NCBI GenBank assembly: GCA_963834445.1
Contig: CAWIBU010000002.1
Span: 434,001 to 498,000 of the forward strand
Source: PALSA-350 sp963834445
GTDB lineage: Bacteria; Acidobacteriota; Terriglobia; Terriglobales; Acidobacteriaceae
Direction: 5' to 3'
DNA: 64,000 nucleotides
The notes beneath the pieces were generated by a model. The model saw only the letters and a list, made by a program, of their open reading frames with translations. It did not search any database and was not told the DNA's origin. The position numbers and the translations under genes are program-made. The stretch's first letter is position 1. Each line of letters begins with the position of its first letter. Positions 26,898 through 36,458 of this stretch are shown here, piece by piece.

Positions 26898-28706
26898 TCA
26901 GTAAAGCAGAAAGCCCTTGTCTGGAATGCGCACGCGATAGATCGATGTACGCGCCGTAACGTAAAGCGTTTGTAGATCCGGGTCACCGAAGGCACAGTTC
27001 GCCGGGGTTTCCGGGAATTGAATGGTCTGTAAGAGTTGGCCCTCGGGGGAGTAGATGGCGATGCCGCGCGCCGCCACATAAACGTTTCCATTCGACGCCA
27101 CGCGCAGCCCATCCGGGCCACCGTCGATGCCAGAAACAAAAACCCGCTCGCGCGAAGTGTTGCCATCCGCATCCAGATCATAGGCGACGATCTTGCGCTC
27201 TGCAGTGTCGGAAACGTAAAGCGTGTGTCCGTCAGGGGTCAGGGTGACTCCATTGGGCGCCGGCATACTGGCGATGCGCGAAATCTTACCTTGTGGGGTC
27301 ACATGGTAGAGAGCGGCAGAGTCGAACGCAAACGGTTGCAGAGAGCCCTTTGGGCGGGAATCGGAAAAGTAGACCTGCCCGTCGCGTCGAACCACTACGT
27401 CGTTCGGATCGTTGAGCCGTTTTCCTTGAAAGAGGGAAGCGATCACCGTGAGGTGACCGTTTCTTTCCCTGCGCACCACACGACGTCCATCGCGCTCACA
27501 GCTGTAAAGCCGCCCTTGTGCATCGAGGGTGTTGCCGTTCGCCCCATTCGCGTCAGCGCGATAGGTTTCGATGTGGTTTGTCCCAGTCAACTTCAGGATG
27601 CGCGACGCGAGCATATCGCTGAACAGCAGAAACCCTTGGTTCGACCACACCGGCCCTTCCACGTATCCCAGACCGCCCGCAACCCTCTCCACACCGGCAC
27701 TGAGGGGCGAATTGGGTGGGGGCACCGCTGGTCTGAGCTGTACGCGCCACACCCAGGTGCTTACCGGCGGCTTAAGTGTGACCGTGCCATACCAGGGCGC
27801 CACGCTGAAGTTGCCGGCCCGAGTGCCGCCCGAAACGCGGAAGCGTACCAGCGGCTCGGGCAACGTCGAGAGCGTTTGCTGGGTTACGCGAAGAGATAGC
27901 CCCTGTGGGTCGCGCAGCAGCACATAGGGTTGCGCGATGCGATAACCGGCCAGCTGCATCGCCACCGCAACATCGGAATCACTCAAGTGCGCAGGCGACG
28001 CGAAGGAGCGCCTCTTGACCTTACCATCGCGCAATAGTTGCGTGCTCGAAGGAGTTTCTAAAGTCATGGCGGCCGGGTTGCTGCCAGGCACAAACGGGAT
28101 CTTGAAAACGAATGGGTCGCCAATCGAGAACCGCATGGGCCGGCGATTCGCAGCATCTGCCTTTACCGTGTAATCCACCGTGAGTTGCCCGCCGCCCAAT
28201 TCAAACCGCGCGTCCACTTGGAAACCAAAGGGATAGCACTTTCTGGTCTCGGCGGAGTCACGCAGTTCGATCGTGACGCGCGCGCCTTGATTGTCTGCCG
28301 AGCGGCCAACCTCCATCCACGGTAAATCATGGCCAAAGCCAGCATGTTTGGTGCTGCTGCCGCAATCACTCCCGGCCGGCCACAGGAGCGACGCTCTGCC
28401 TGCTTTATTCTGTGGCTGCTGCAGCAACTCGATCCACTGGTCATTGAACTTCACGCGAAAGCTGGTGAGCTCGCCGCCCCTGGCCGGCGCGACCGTGGCC
28501 TCGATACCGGCGGTACTGTCGCGCAGCACCACCGTGTCGCCTGCGGAGTTTTCCGTAAAGCGCTCCAGGGCGAAGCCGATGTGCGCCGCAAAGATAAGAA
28601 CGAGAGCAGCGAGCGGGCAGGGTCTCAAGCTCCCCGTACACCTGCGTGTTTTAGCCCGGCTTTGCGTCATTTTTAACATGCACGCGGTACGAGGATCGGT
28701 GGCCAT
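26898..28706 (-). CDS. Secreted fusion of aldose-1-epimerase-like and SMP-30/gluconolactonase-like domains
   Basis: About 602 residues with a signal peptide (ALVLIFAAHIGFAL). The N-terminal half (about 55-330) has galactose-mutarotase-like features: VAPARGGELTSFRVKFNDQW, LLWPAGSDCG and FGHDLPWMEVG. The C-terminal half (about 345-600) is an SMP-30/lactonase beta-propeller: GYVEGPVWSNQGFLLFSDM (metal-binding Glu), NGNTLDAQGRLYSCERDGR, NDPNDVVVRRDGQVYFSD and PNGVTLTPDGHTLYVSD. The fused activities would set the anomer and hydrolyse an aldonolactone, fitting the downstream PQQ dehydrogenase and cytochrome. ATG at 28706 with GGAGG seven nt upstream beats the longer open frame to 28775. It is divergent from TonB receptor 3. 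Confidence 0.83.
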   Translation of the reverse strand: MATDPRTACMLKMTQSRAKTRRCTGSLRPCPLAALVLIFAAHIGFALERFTENSAGDTVVLRDSTAGIEATVAPARGGELTSFRVKFNDQWIELLQQPQNKAGRASLLWPAGSDCGSSTKHAGFGHDLPWMEVGRSADNQGARVTIELRDSAETRKCYPFGFQVDARFELGGGQLTVDYTVKADAANRRPMRFSIGDPFVFKIPFVPGSNPAAMTLETPSSTQLLRDGKVKRRSFASPAHLSDSDVAVAMQLAGYRIAQPYVLLRDPQGLSLRVTQQTLSTLPEPLVRFRVSGGTRAGNFSVAPWYGTVTLKPPVSTWVWRVQLRPAVPPPNSPLSAGVERVAGGLGYVEGPVWSNQGFLLFSDMLASRILKLTGTNHIETYRADANGANGNTLDAQGRLYSCERDGRRVVRRERNGHLTVIASLFQGKRLNDPNDVVVRRDGQVYFSDSRPKGSLQPFAFDSAALYHVTPQGKISRIASMPAPNGVTLTPDGHTLYVSDTAERKIVAYDLDADGNTSRERVFVSGIDGGPDGLRVASNGNVYVAARGIAIYSPEGQLLQTIQFPETPANCAFGDPDLQTLYVTARTSIYRVRIPDKGFLLY

Positions 28707-28848
28707 GATACCGCCTCCGGAGGGAGCGGCGCGAATCGGGTCGAGAATCTGAGCACGATATTTCAGACACTCCATCGCCCGATTTTCTCATCTACTGGCA
28801 ACTTATCATACAACCATATTACCGGGTGTAACGATGAGCATATTTATC

Positions 28849-28878
28849 TTGACAGCCGTAATACGCGAAGACTAGAAA
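28849..28878 (+). promoter_or_regulatory. Candidate sigma70 promoter of TonB receptor 3
   Basis: TTGACA at 28849-28854 and TAGAAA at 28873-28878, 18-nt spacing, about 77 nt before the ATG. The preceding TCT matches the receptor 2 promoter (TCTTGACA in both). The 248-nt divergent region holds no gene. Confidence 0.45.
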
Positions 28879-28954
28879 GTTTGAAATCGTGAGAGACGGC
28901 GCCACCGTCCGCCCGGCTATCCGCCTGGTTTTTGCGAGATGAGGTGTGTACCCC

Positions 28955-31900
28955 ATGTTCAAGAAGGGCTTAGTTCTATTCGCGGTCTGGCTCGTAACGG
29001 CAACGGTTGCCCTGGCTCAGTTTGAGGCGGGCTCACTCACCGGCAGTATTAAAGATCCCGCAGGGGCCGTCGTCCCCGGGGTAACCGTCGAGGTGCGTAA
29101 CAGCATGACAAATGTTGTGCGCACAACTACCTCGTCGGCTGGAGGTGAGTTCGATTTTGTCGCCCTTGAGCCCGGCAAGTACACGTTAACCGCAAGCCAG
29201 ACCGGGTTCCACAGCCCTACCCGCTCCTTTGATCTCTCCGTAGGCCAGCGCCTTTCGGTCGATCTGGTGCTCGAGGTTGCCAGCGCGAACCAGACCGTAG
29301 CCGTCACCGCGGAAGCGCCGAGCACCGTGGAGACCGCCTCGTCGGAGCTTGGGAACATCGAGAACCAACAGGCGATCCAGAATCTGCCACTCGATAGCCG
29401 CAACTTCACCCAGCTCGTCGGGCTGACTCCGGGCGCCAATATGCGCGGCCATTCCAATAACTCGCAGTCCCTGGGCTATACCAACGGACGCGGGACCAAC
29501 GGCGCCGTGGTGAACGGCAACCCGGGCGAAACCACCATCTACCTCTTCGATGGCATTCAGAGTGTTAACAACGATATTGCAGCGGTCATCTTCTTTCCGC
29601 CTGTCGACGGCATTGAGGAATTCAAGGTTCAGACCAGCGGCGCGCCCGCGGCTTATGGCGGCGGCCCTTCGATCGTTAACCTGACCACCCGCTCCGGAAC
29701 CAATCAGTATCACGGCACGCTCTACGAGTTCGTGCGCACTTCACAGTTCGACGCGAAGAACTACTTTGACTCGCATACTGCGCCTATCACGCCTTTCCAT
29801 CTGAATCAATACGGCGCGAACGTCGGCGGACCCATCATCCTGCCGCACCTGTTCAACGGCCGCGATAAGCTCTTCTTCTTCGCAGATTGGGAAGGCAGAC
29901 GGCAAAATCAGGCGCAGACTTACATCAGCACCTTACCGCTGCCGGCATTTCTTACCGGCGACTTTTCCGCGCTCTGCACCGGCAACGGCGGCACTTTTAC
30001 CGCGGGTCTTTGCAGCAAGTCCACCTACCAGTTGACCAATCCCGTCAACGGCGCTAAATTCCTCAATAACTATATTTCGCCCTCGCTCTGGGATGCATCC
30101 GTAGCCAAGCTCATCACCCTCTTCCCGGCGCCTAACTATCCATCCGCTGGATCCGAGAAGCTGGTCAACAACTACCTCTACAACGGGGCGGTGATCAATA
30201 ACATCGACCAGGGTGACCTGCGCGTCGATTATCGTAGAAACGCCACCTCGATCTTCGGGCGTTTCAGTAAAGAGAATCCCATCACGATCAACCCCGGTTA
30301 TCTGCCGGCGCCGGCCATTGGCGGCGGACCGTCTCGCCCCGGAACGACGCCCATTCCCGGGGAGCAGATCGTGCTTGGCTATAGCCGTTCCATCGGCTCA
30401 AACAAATTCTACGAAGCGCGTCTGGGCTGGTCGCGTCTGAATGAAGAGATCGTGATTGCCAACAATGGTCAGTCCAATCTCTCCACCGAGTATGGAATCC
30501 CGGGCGCGAACGCCGCCGGCATTCCCGGCCTCACCAATTTCGCCATCTCGGGCCAGGTTGGCCTGGGCGATGGATTTGGCAATCTATCCAAAATCGACAA
30601 TAACTGGGAAGTCGATCAGGCGTTCACGTGGATCCACGGACCGCACGAGTTCAAGGCCGGCTTCGATTACTTACATCGCCGTCAAGATAACTACGATCCA
30701 CTGTATCCGGCGGGCAACTTTACGTTCAGCGGGGCCTACACAGGCTATGGGCTGGCTGATTTTCTGCTCGGCCACCCCATCAGTTCTGAACTGGATAGCG
30801 CAGAGTTTCTGCAGCTCAGGCGTTTGTTGCCCAGCTTCTACGTGCAAGACACATACCGCGCAACAGCGAAGCTGGTCTTGGAGTACGGCATCCGCAACGA
30901 CCTGGTGACGCCGTGGACGATCAAGCACAACGAGCTGGCCGGCTTTGATCCCACCGGCAACAACGGCGCCGGTGCGCTGGTGCCAGTCGGCACCGCACCC
31001 TTTCTGGGCAACTCCGTGGTCGACGGGCGCTATACCAACTGGGGGCCCCATTTTGGTTTTGCCTACTCGCTGGATAACAAGACGGTGGTTCGCGGCGGCT
31101 TCGGCATCTACTACGGTAACGAAAATCAATCGGGCAATCCCTTCCAGGCAAATGCGCCTTTCCACGGCTCGTACATCACTACCAATTCTTCGGGGACGGC
31201 CGGGTTCGCCGCAGCCAAGCCGATATCCGCAGGGTTCCCGGCGGAGCGGCCAAAGCTGTTCCCGACCGCCGGCACCACGGTCAACTACTATCCCCGGTCG
31301 TACAAGAACATTACCTCGAATGAATACAGCCTCAACATCCAGCGCCAACTGACGGCGCACGATGTGCTCTCCGTCGCTTACGTCGGCCAGACCGGTACCC
31401 ACATCATGATCGTGCCCAATATCAACCAGCCAACGCCGGGTCCGGGCGCGGTCAATCCACGCCGGCCATTCCCCGGCTTTGCCGCCATCAACGAAACCTG
31501 CCAGTGTGCCAATTCCGGCTACAACTCCCTGCAGGCGAGTTACCGCGCGCGCTTCAACAACATGCTCGACATTCTGGCGTCTTATACCTACTCCCACAGC
31601 ATCGATGATTCGAGCGGGGCGGGGAATGTCACCGCACCGCAAGATCCTTATCACTGGTGGCAAACCTATCGTGGCAATTCGGACTGGGACATACGTCACA
31701 ATCTGGTTTTGAGCTGGACCTACGACCTGCCGTTCGGCAGAGGTAAGCTCCTTGCTGGGGGCGCCAACCGCTTCGAAGACCTGGCTATCGGCGGATGGCA
31801 ACTGAACAGCATTGATACCTTCCAGACCGGAACGCCCTACACGCCGACCATGACCACCAGCCAGTTGAACACCGGCGGCTCGGTACAATATCCTAACCGT

Positions 31901-32251
31901 ATCGGCTCGGGTAAGCTGTCTAACCCCACACCTGCCGCCTGGTTCAATGTCGCCGACTTCACCGCTCCCGGCCTCTATACCTTTGGAAATTCGGGACGCA
32001 ACATCCTCTATGGACCAGGCACCAAGGAAGTGGATGCCTCCGTGTTCAAAAATTTCGCCATCAAGAGCGATGGCAGCATGCGCTTACAGTTGCGGGTAGA
32101 AGCCTTTAACGTTTTCAACACGCCCCAGTTCAATAATCCCGTGGCCACGATCGGCAGTAGCGCGGCCGGAACCATCAATAGCGCAGGAACTCCAACGCTA
32201 TTCCAGAGGACCTCGCGCGAGATGCAGTTTGCAGGAAAGTTCTATTGGTAG
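28955..32251 (+). CDS. Oar-type TonB-dependent receptor with carboxypeptidase regulatory-like domain (receptor 3)
   Basis: Outer-membrane receptor of about 1,098 residues. The signal peptide (FKKGLVLFAVWLVTATVALA) is followed by the carboxypeptidase-regulatory domain (GSLTGSIKDPAGAVVPGVTV), a plug with IYLFDGIQSVNNDI and GGPSIVNLTTRSGTNQYHGT, and a barrel ending in MQFAGKFYW (aromatic terminus). The ATG at 28955 is preceded by GATGAGG; an in-frame GTG nine nt upstream is less likely. Its place between a sugar-oxidation operon and a D-erythronate-type catabolic operon suggests import of a sugar or sugar acid (inference). Confidence 0.92.
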   Translation: MFKKGLVLFAVWLVTATVALAQFEAGSLTGSIKDPAGAVVPGVTVEVRNSMTNVVRTTTSSAGGEFDFVALEPGKYTLTASQTGFHSPTRSFDLSVGQRLSVDLVLEVASANQTVAVTAEAPSTVETASSELGNIENQQAIQNLPLDSRNFTQLVGLTPGANMRGHSNNSQSLGYTNGRGTNGAVVNGNPGETTIYLFDGIQSVNNDIAAVIFFPPVDGIEEFKVQTSGAPAAYGGGPSIVNLTTRSGTNQYHGTLYEFVRTSQFDAKNYFDSHTAPITPFHLNQYGANVGGPIILPHLFNGRDKLFFFADWEGRRQNQAQTYISTLPLPAFLTGDFSALCTGNGGTFTAGLCSKSTYQLTNPVNGAKFLNNYISPSLWDASVAKLITLFPAPNYPSAGSEKLVNNYLYNGAVINNIDQGDLRVDYRRNATSIFGRFSKENPITINPGYLPAPAIGGGPSRPGTTPIPGEQIVLGYSRSIGSNKFYEARLGWSRLNEEIVIANNGQSNLSTEYGIPGANAAGIPGLTNFAISGQVGLGDGFGNLSKIDNNWEVDQAFTWIHGPHEFKAGFDYLHRRQDNYDPLYPAGNFTFSGAYTGYGLADFLLGHPISSELDSAEFLQLRRLLPSFYVQDTYRATAKLVLEYGIRNDLVTPWTIKHNELAGFDPTGNNGAGALVPVGTAPFLGNSVVDGRYTNWGPHFGFAYSLDNKTVVRGGFGIYYGNENQSGNPFQANAPFHGSYITTNSSGTAGFAAAKPISAGFPAERPKLFPTAGTTVNYYPRSYKNITSNEYSLNIQRQLTAHDVLSVAYVGQTGTHIMIVPNINQPTPGPGAVNPRRPFPGFAAINETCQCANSGYNSLQASYRARFNNMLDILASYTYSHSIDDSSGAGNVTAPQDPYHWWQTYRGNSDWDIRHNLVLSWTYDLPFGRGKLLAGGANRFEDLAIGGWQLNSIDTFQTGTPYTPTMTTSQLNTGGSVQYPNRIGSGKLSNPTPAAWFNVADFTAPGLYTFGNSGRNILYGPGTKEVDASVFKNFAIKSDGSMRLQLRVEAFNVFNTPQFNNPVATIGSSAAGTINSAGTPTLFQRTSREMQFAGKFYW

Positions 32252-32410
32252 GAGGTTCTGTTTGAGAGGTGGAAAGGTAGAGCCCCTTTTCCTCTCTTTA
32301 GCCATTCTGAGCGCATGGACAAGTCAGGCAGGATGCGATAATCCCGACAGATTTGACTGTTGCCAAAGCAGGCGAATGAAGCGGGCTAGAGCCTGCTCAG
32401 ATGGGACGTC

Positions 32411-33280
32411 ATGGCTGAGAAACTGCGATCCAGTGGGAAGACTCTTCGAGCGAATGCCGTGTTTTCGCCGCAACCGATCACCGGCAGCAAGACCCTTGCC
32501 GACCAGGTGACCGAAGTACTGAAAAACAAGATGGTGGGAGACGAGTTTGCCGGCTCGCAGCTACCCTCTGAGCAGGCGATGGCAGAGGGATTTGGCGTGA
32601 GCCGCACCGTAATCCGGGAAGCGGTCTCCCGTCTGAAGTCGGAAGGCTTGATCCAGACACGCCAGGGCCGCGGCGCTTTTGTGCGCGCCGACCGGCTCGA
32701 CGTGCCCTACCGAATCGATTTGGATGCGGAAAACCTCATGAGCTCACTGCTCCACATCATCGAGTTGCGTCAGGGCCTCGATGCCGAGATCGCCTTTATC
32801 GCAGCCAAGCGGCGCAAGCGGGATCAGATGGCCGGCATCCGTCGCGCCCTGGCCGATATCGAGCGTTCGGCGAAAGAGGGAAACGACGCCGTGGCCGAAG
32901 ACCTCAATTTCCATCTCTCCATCGCGAAGGCAACGGGCAACCCCCTTTTCCCTGACATGCTCCGGTTCCTGGGACGATTTCTTTACGCGGCCGTGCGTGT
33001 GACCAGAGCCAATGAAGACCGCCGCAGAGAGTTTTACGAACAGGTACGCGGTGAACATGCAGCCATCGCGGATGCAATTCAAAAACAGGATTCTGAGGCT
33101 GCCGCCACTGCTGCAAAGAACCACATGCTGAATGCCGCCGTTCGCCTCAAGTTGGCGGACTCTGAATTCTGGACGGTAGGGCTCAGGCATCTCATCCCGA
33201 GCTTCGACGGCGCAGGATCAGGAAACGGCGCATCGGCGAGCAAGAAACTCCGCGGGAAATCGCCGAAGTCATCCGCGTAA
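32411..33280 (+). CDS. GntR-family (FadR/FCD) transcriptional regulator
   Basis: 289 residues. The N-terminal GntR winged helix covers about 28-95 (LADQVTEVLKNKMV, LPSEQAMAEGFGVSRTVIRE, LKSEGLIQTRQGRGAFV). The C-terminal FCD helical sensor domain shows likely metal-site residues: Asp and His in EDLNFHLSIAKATGN, His in GEHAAIADAI and His in AKNHMLNAA. Regulators of this type respond to small carboxylates and sugar acids. It directly precedes the GHL6-denD-otnK-mutarotase operon (21-nt gap), so that operon is the probable target. The N-terminal ~25 residues may be non-native, but ATG at 32411 is the only clear start. Confidence 0.9.
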   Translation: MAEKLRSSGKTLRANAVFSPQPITGSKTLADQVTEVLKNKMVGDEFAGSQLPSEQAMAEGFGVSRTVIREAVSRLKSEGLIQTRQGRGAFVRADRLDVPYRIDLDAENLMSSLLHIIELRQGLDAEIAFIAAKRRKRDQMAGIRRALADIERSAKEGNDAVAEDLNFHLSIAKATGNPLFPDMLRFLGRFLYAAVRVTRANEDRRREFYEQVRGEHAAIADAIQKQDSEAAATAAKNHMLNAAVRLKLADSEFWTVGLRHLIPSFDGAGSGNGASASKKLRGKSPKSSA

Positions 33281-33300
33281 CCATAGGAAGGATTTCTACC

Positions 33301-35469
33301 TTGATCAACCGGCGCACTTTTGTCAAAGCGGGGGCTGCGGCACTGCCCGCGGCCTATTTAGCAGCCCATACGAATCTCGCGCAAGGGGAAGTACCGGGAG
33401 CGTTGCTCGACACGGCGGCCGACGCCCCGTGGCAGCGCAAGGTCCGCCGCGTCGCGCAGGTCAATATGACGGAGCACGACCCGGTGGTCATGAACGTCGA
33501 AGAGTGGGCCGACTACATGGCGCGCTTGCAGGTGGGCGCTACTTATATCAGCGTGACCGGCATCTTGGCCTTTTATCAAACCAAGGTCCCTTTTCATCGC
33601 AAAGGCAAGTATCTCGGTACGCGCGATTTCTTCGGTGACCTGAATGCGGCGGCCAAGAAGCGAAACATTCGCACCGTTGCGCGCATGAGCCCAGATCTTA
33701 ACTGGGGTGACGCGCTCGCTGCCCATCCGGAATGGTTTCAGCGTGACGCTCAGGGCAAGCCGCGCACCGCTGCCGATGATCCGGAACTGTATTCGACCTG
33801 CATGTTCACCAGCTACATGACCGATTACATGACGGCCATCATCCGTGAGATCAATTCTCTTTACGATGTCGATGCTCATTTCATGAACGGCTGGCCACCT
33901 CTGGGCAGCCTGCAAACCTGTCACTGCGCCGCATGCGAAAAGCTGCCTCCCGCGGGCACCCCGGCCTATTGGGACAAGTTCACCGAACGCGTCCTTTATC
34001 TTTGGAAAATTTATGACGGGCTCGCGAAAGATAAAAAGGCCTCCAGCTTTTTCTTTGCCAACCTCGGCGGGGGGGTGCACGCTGGTCCCAACCTGGCCCA
34101 GCTCGGAGAAATTTGCGAATGGTTCCAGGCCGATAACCAGGGCCGCGGCGGGCAGGATGAACCCATCTGGGGTTGTACCCTGCAAGGCCGCGTATGCAGT
34201 GCCGTGTTGGATGGCAAAATGGCTGCTAACGTCGTGGGCCTCTGGTCTACTGGCCCCATACGCTGGAGAGAGAGCACCAAGTCGCCAGCCGAGGCGCAGA
34301 TGTGGCTCGATGAAACCTCGGCCAGCGGCATGACACCCTACGTGCACTCCATCGGCGGCGAGGGGGGTCTCGGGGAAGATCGCCGCTTCGAGAAAATCGG
34401 TTACGACTATTTCGCCTGGACGGCCAAACATGACCCCCATTTTGAAAACAAGCAGTCGGTGGCAAACATTGGCGTGGTGTTCGGCCAGCGAACCCAGCTG
34501 TTCTACAAAACGCCGCATGACGTGCGTATGCCCGAGTACATGGATGGCATGTACTACGCACTGCTCGAAGGCCGCTTTCTGTTTGACTTCGTGCACGAAG
34601 ACCGCATGCAGCTTGAGCGGTTGAAGAAATACTCCGCGCTCATTCTTCCTAACACTGCATTGCTGAGCGACGCGCAATGCCAGCAGTTGCGCGACTACGT
34701 GCAGCAGGGCGGTGGATTGCTGGCCACTTTCGAGAGCAGCATGTATAACGAGCAGAACGAGCGCCGCCCTGACTTCGGCCTGGCGGATGTCTTTGGTATC
34801 CATGCCGCGGGAGCGGTCATTGGCAGAGTAGGGAACTCCAATCCCTTTTATGCGCGCATCGAGAAGCAGCATCCGATTCTGGAGAGCTTCACCAACACCA
34901 GCATCCTGCCCGGCTCGGAGTATCGCGTGCCCCTGGCGCCGGTCGAGGGTCCCGTGCTCACGGTCATTCCAGGTTTTCCGGCGTACCCGCCAGAACTCTC
35001 CTACCCGCGCCAGCCGCACACCGATGAACCAGCAGTGGTCCTGCGGCAGAACGGCAAAGGCCGTCTCGCCTTTTTTCCCGGAGATATCGAGCGCACCATG
35101 TGGCTCTCGGGCAACACCGACCTCAGCCGGCTGCTGCAGAACACCATCCGCTGGGTAACCGGCGAGAGCGCGCCGCTCGCGATCGAGGGCCGCGGCTTCA
35201 TCGAGGTTTTTCTCTGGGAAACACAGGCGGGCTTTGCCCTACATGTGCTCAACTACACCAACCCCAACGTGCATCGCGGCTGGGTGCGCGAGTTCTACCC
35301 CATTGGCGAACAGAAGGTTCGCATGAGGTTGCCGGCGGGGCGAAGTGTGACGCGCGTAGAACTGTTGCGCGCGGGTAAGAACATTCCCTTTCACACGGCA
35401 GGCGGCTCGGTCGAGTTCACCATTCCCTCTGTCGACGATTATGAAGTGGCAGCGCTTTACGCGTCTTAA
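33301..35469 (+). CDS. Tat-exported GHL6-like putative glycosidase with GH42M-like domain
   Basis: 722 residues. Tat leader NRRTFVKAGAAALPAAYLAA. The catalytic-type N-terminal part matches hypothetical glycosyl hydrolase 6 features: GATYISVTGILAFYQTKV, GDLNAAAKKRNIRTVARMSP, VDAHFMNGWPP and TCHCAACEKLP (Cys 207, 209 and 212). The middle resembles a beta-galactosidase trimerisation domain (YSALILPNTALLSDAQ, LRDYVQQGGGLLATFESS), and a C-terminal beta-sandwich ends ALYAS. TTG at 33301 is preceded by AGGAAGGA. It lies between gntR and denD in one run. The reaction is not established; a secreted beta-galactosidase-like or uronate-releasing role is possible. Confidence 0.7.
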   Translation: MINRRTFVKAGAAALPAAYLAAHTNLAQGEVPGALLDTAADAPWQRKVRRVAQVNMTEHDPVVMNVEEWADYMARLQVGATYISVTGILAFYQTKVPFHRKGKYLGTRDFFGDLNAAAKKRNIRTVARMSPDLNWGDALAAHPEWFQRDAQGKPRTAADDPELYSTCMFTSYMTDYMTAIIREINSLYDVDAHFMNGWPPLGSLQTCHCAACEKLPPAGTPAYWDKFTERVLYLWKIYDGLAKDKKASSFFFANLGGGVHAGPNLAQLGEICEWFQADNQGRGGQDEPIWGCTLQGRVCSAVLDGKMAANVVGLWSTGPIRWRESTKSPAEAQMWLDETSASGMTPYVHSIGGEGGLGEDRRFEKIGYDYFAWTAKHDPHFENKQSVANIGVVFGQRTQLFYKTPHDVRMPEYMDGMYYALLEGRFLFDFVHEDRMQLERLKKYSALILPNTALLSDAQCQQLRDYVQQGGGLLATFESSMYNEQNERRPDFGLADVFGIHAAGAVIGRVGNSNPFYARIEKQHPILESFTNTSILPGSEYRVPLAPVEGPVLTVIPGFPAYPPELSYPRQPHTDEPAVVLRQNGKGRLAFFPGDIERTMWLSGNTDLSRLLQNTIRWVTGESAPLAIEGRGFIEVFLWETQAGFALHVLNYTNPNVHRGWVREFYPIGEQKVRMRLPAGRSVTRVELLRAGKNIPFHTAGGSVEFTIPSVDDYEVAALYAS

Positions 35470-35477
35470 CCGGGGGA

Positions 35478-36458
35478 ATGAAACGGATGAAAGTACTGAT
35501 CACAGGCGGGGCTGGATTTCTGGGCACACAGCTCACCCGGGCTTTGCTGAAGCGCGGCCACCTGCAAGGTAAACCGTTCAGCCAGATCGTGCTGTCGGAT
35601 CTCGCTGAACCAACGCCCGAATTATTGCGCGATCACCGGCTGCAAGCCTACACCGGGACTTTGTTAAGCCATTGCGCGGCGTTCGGCAAGCAATCGTTCG
35701 ACATGGTCTTTCATTTGGCAGGCGCTGTTTCCGCCGAGTGCGAGGCCGACTTCGACCTCGGCCTGCGGTCAAACCTGGACACGACCCGGGCGCTGCTGGA
35801 CGCCATGCGCGCGGCCGGCAATCGCCCACGATTGATCTTCGCCAGTTCAGTCGCAGTCTTTGGCAGCGATCCCGGGTTGCCGTTGCCGGCTGTCGTACGC
35901 GACGATACGCCGGTCACTCCGCAATCCTCTTACGGCATTCAGAAATTCATTGGCGAGCAGTTGGTGGCCGACTACACCAGAAAAGACTTTATCGACGGCC
36001 GCAGCGCGCGGCTCATGACTGTGGTCGTGCGGCCTGGACGGCCGAACGGCGCCGCCTCCGGCTTTCTTTCTTCCATTGTCAACGAGCCGCTCAATGGCCG
36101 GGAGGCGGTATGCCCCTGCCCACCCGATACCGCGGTCGCCATTGCCTCACCCGCGCGCGCGATCGAAGGTCTGATCGCGGTGGCCGAGGCAGAGCGCGAA
36201 GACCTGGGCGGCAGGACCGCGATCAATTTGCCTTCACTCACAGTGCGCATTCAGGACATTCTCGAGGCTGTCGAAGCTGTGGGCGGGAAAGTCGCGCGAG
36301 AGCGCATCCGCTTTCAACCCAATGCCGTGATCGAGCGCGTCGTGGGCGGATGGCCCTCAGTCTTCGAGAACGCACGCGCTCATCGGCTGGGTTTGCAGCC
36401 CGATGCGGACTTTCTCTCCATCGTTCGTCAATTCATGGACGACCAGGCCCCGCGATGA
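35478..36458 (+). CDS. denD: D-erythronate dehydrogenase-like NAD-dependent epimerase/dehydratase family protein
   Basis: Cytoplasmic SDR-fold oxidoreductase of 326 residues. The Rossmann motif GGAGFLGTQL lies near the N-terminus, the catalytic Tyr/Lys are in the YGIQKF segment, and ASSVAVFG supplies the serine. DenD-like features are VFHLAGAVSAECEADFDLGL, VVRPGRPNGAASGFLSSIVNEPLNG and PCPPDTAVAIASPARAIEGL. DenD oxidises D-erythronate to 2-oxo-tetronate. The stop overlaps the next start (otnK at 36455) by ATGA, and the start is nine nt after the GHL6 gene. An ATG at 35487 is an alternative start. Other SDR epimerases are possible, but the coupling to an OtnK-like kinase supports this call. 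Confidence 0.85.
   Translation: MKRMKVLITGGAGFLGTQLTRALLKRGHLQGKPFSQIVLSDLAEPTPELLRDHRLQAYTGTLLSHCAAFGKQSFDMVFHLAGAVSAECEADFDLGLRSNLDTTRALLDAMRAAGNRPRLIFASSVAVFGSDPGLPLPAVVRDDTPVTPQSSYGIQKFIGEQLVADYTRKDFIDGRSARLMTVVVRPGRPNGAASGFLSSIVNEPLNGREAVCPCPPDTAVAIASPARAIEGLIAVAEAEREDLGGRTAINLPSLTVRIQDILEAVEAVGGKVARERIRFQPNAVIERVVGGWPSVFENARAHRLGLQPDADFLSIVRQFMDDQAPR

Noticed and set aside
30671..31888. 405-codon minus-strand frame inside TonB receptor 3
   Set aside because: Antisense shadow of a well-supported receptor barrel.
33358..35019. Long minus-strand frame opposite the GHL6-like gene
   Set aside because: Its sequence is a complement shadow of a gene with clear domains and a Tat leader; no family similarity.
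35672..36454. N-terminal extension of the OtnK frame
   Set aside because: It is the shadow of denD; ATGA overlap and the DUF1537 start fix 36455.
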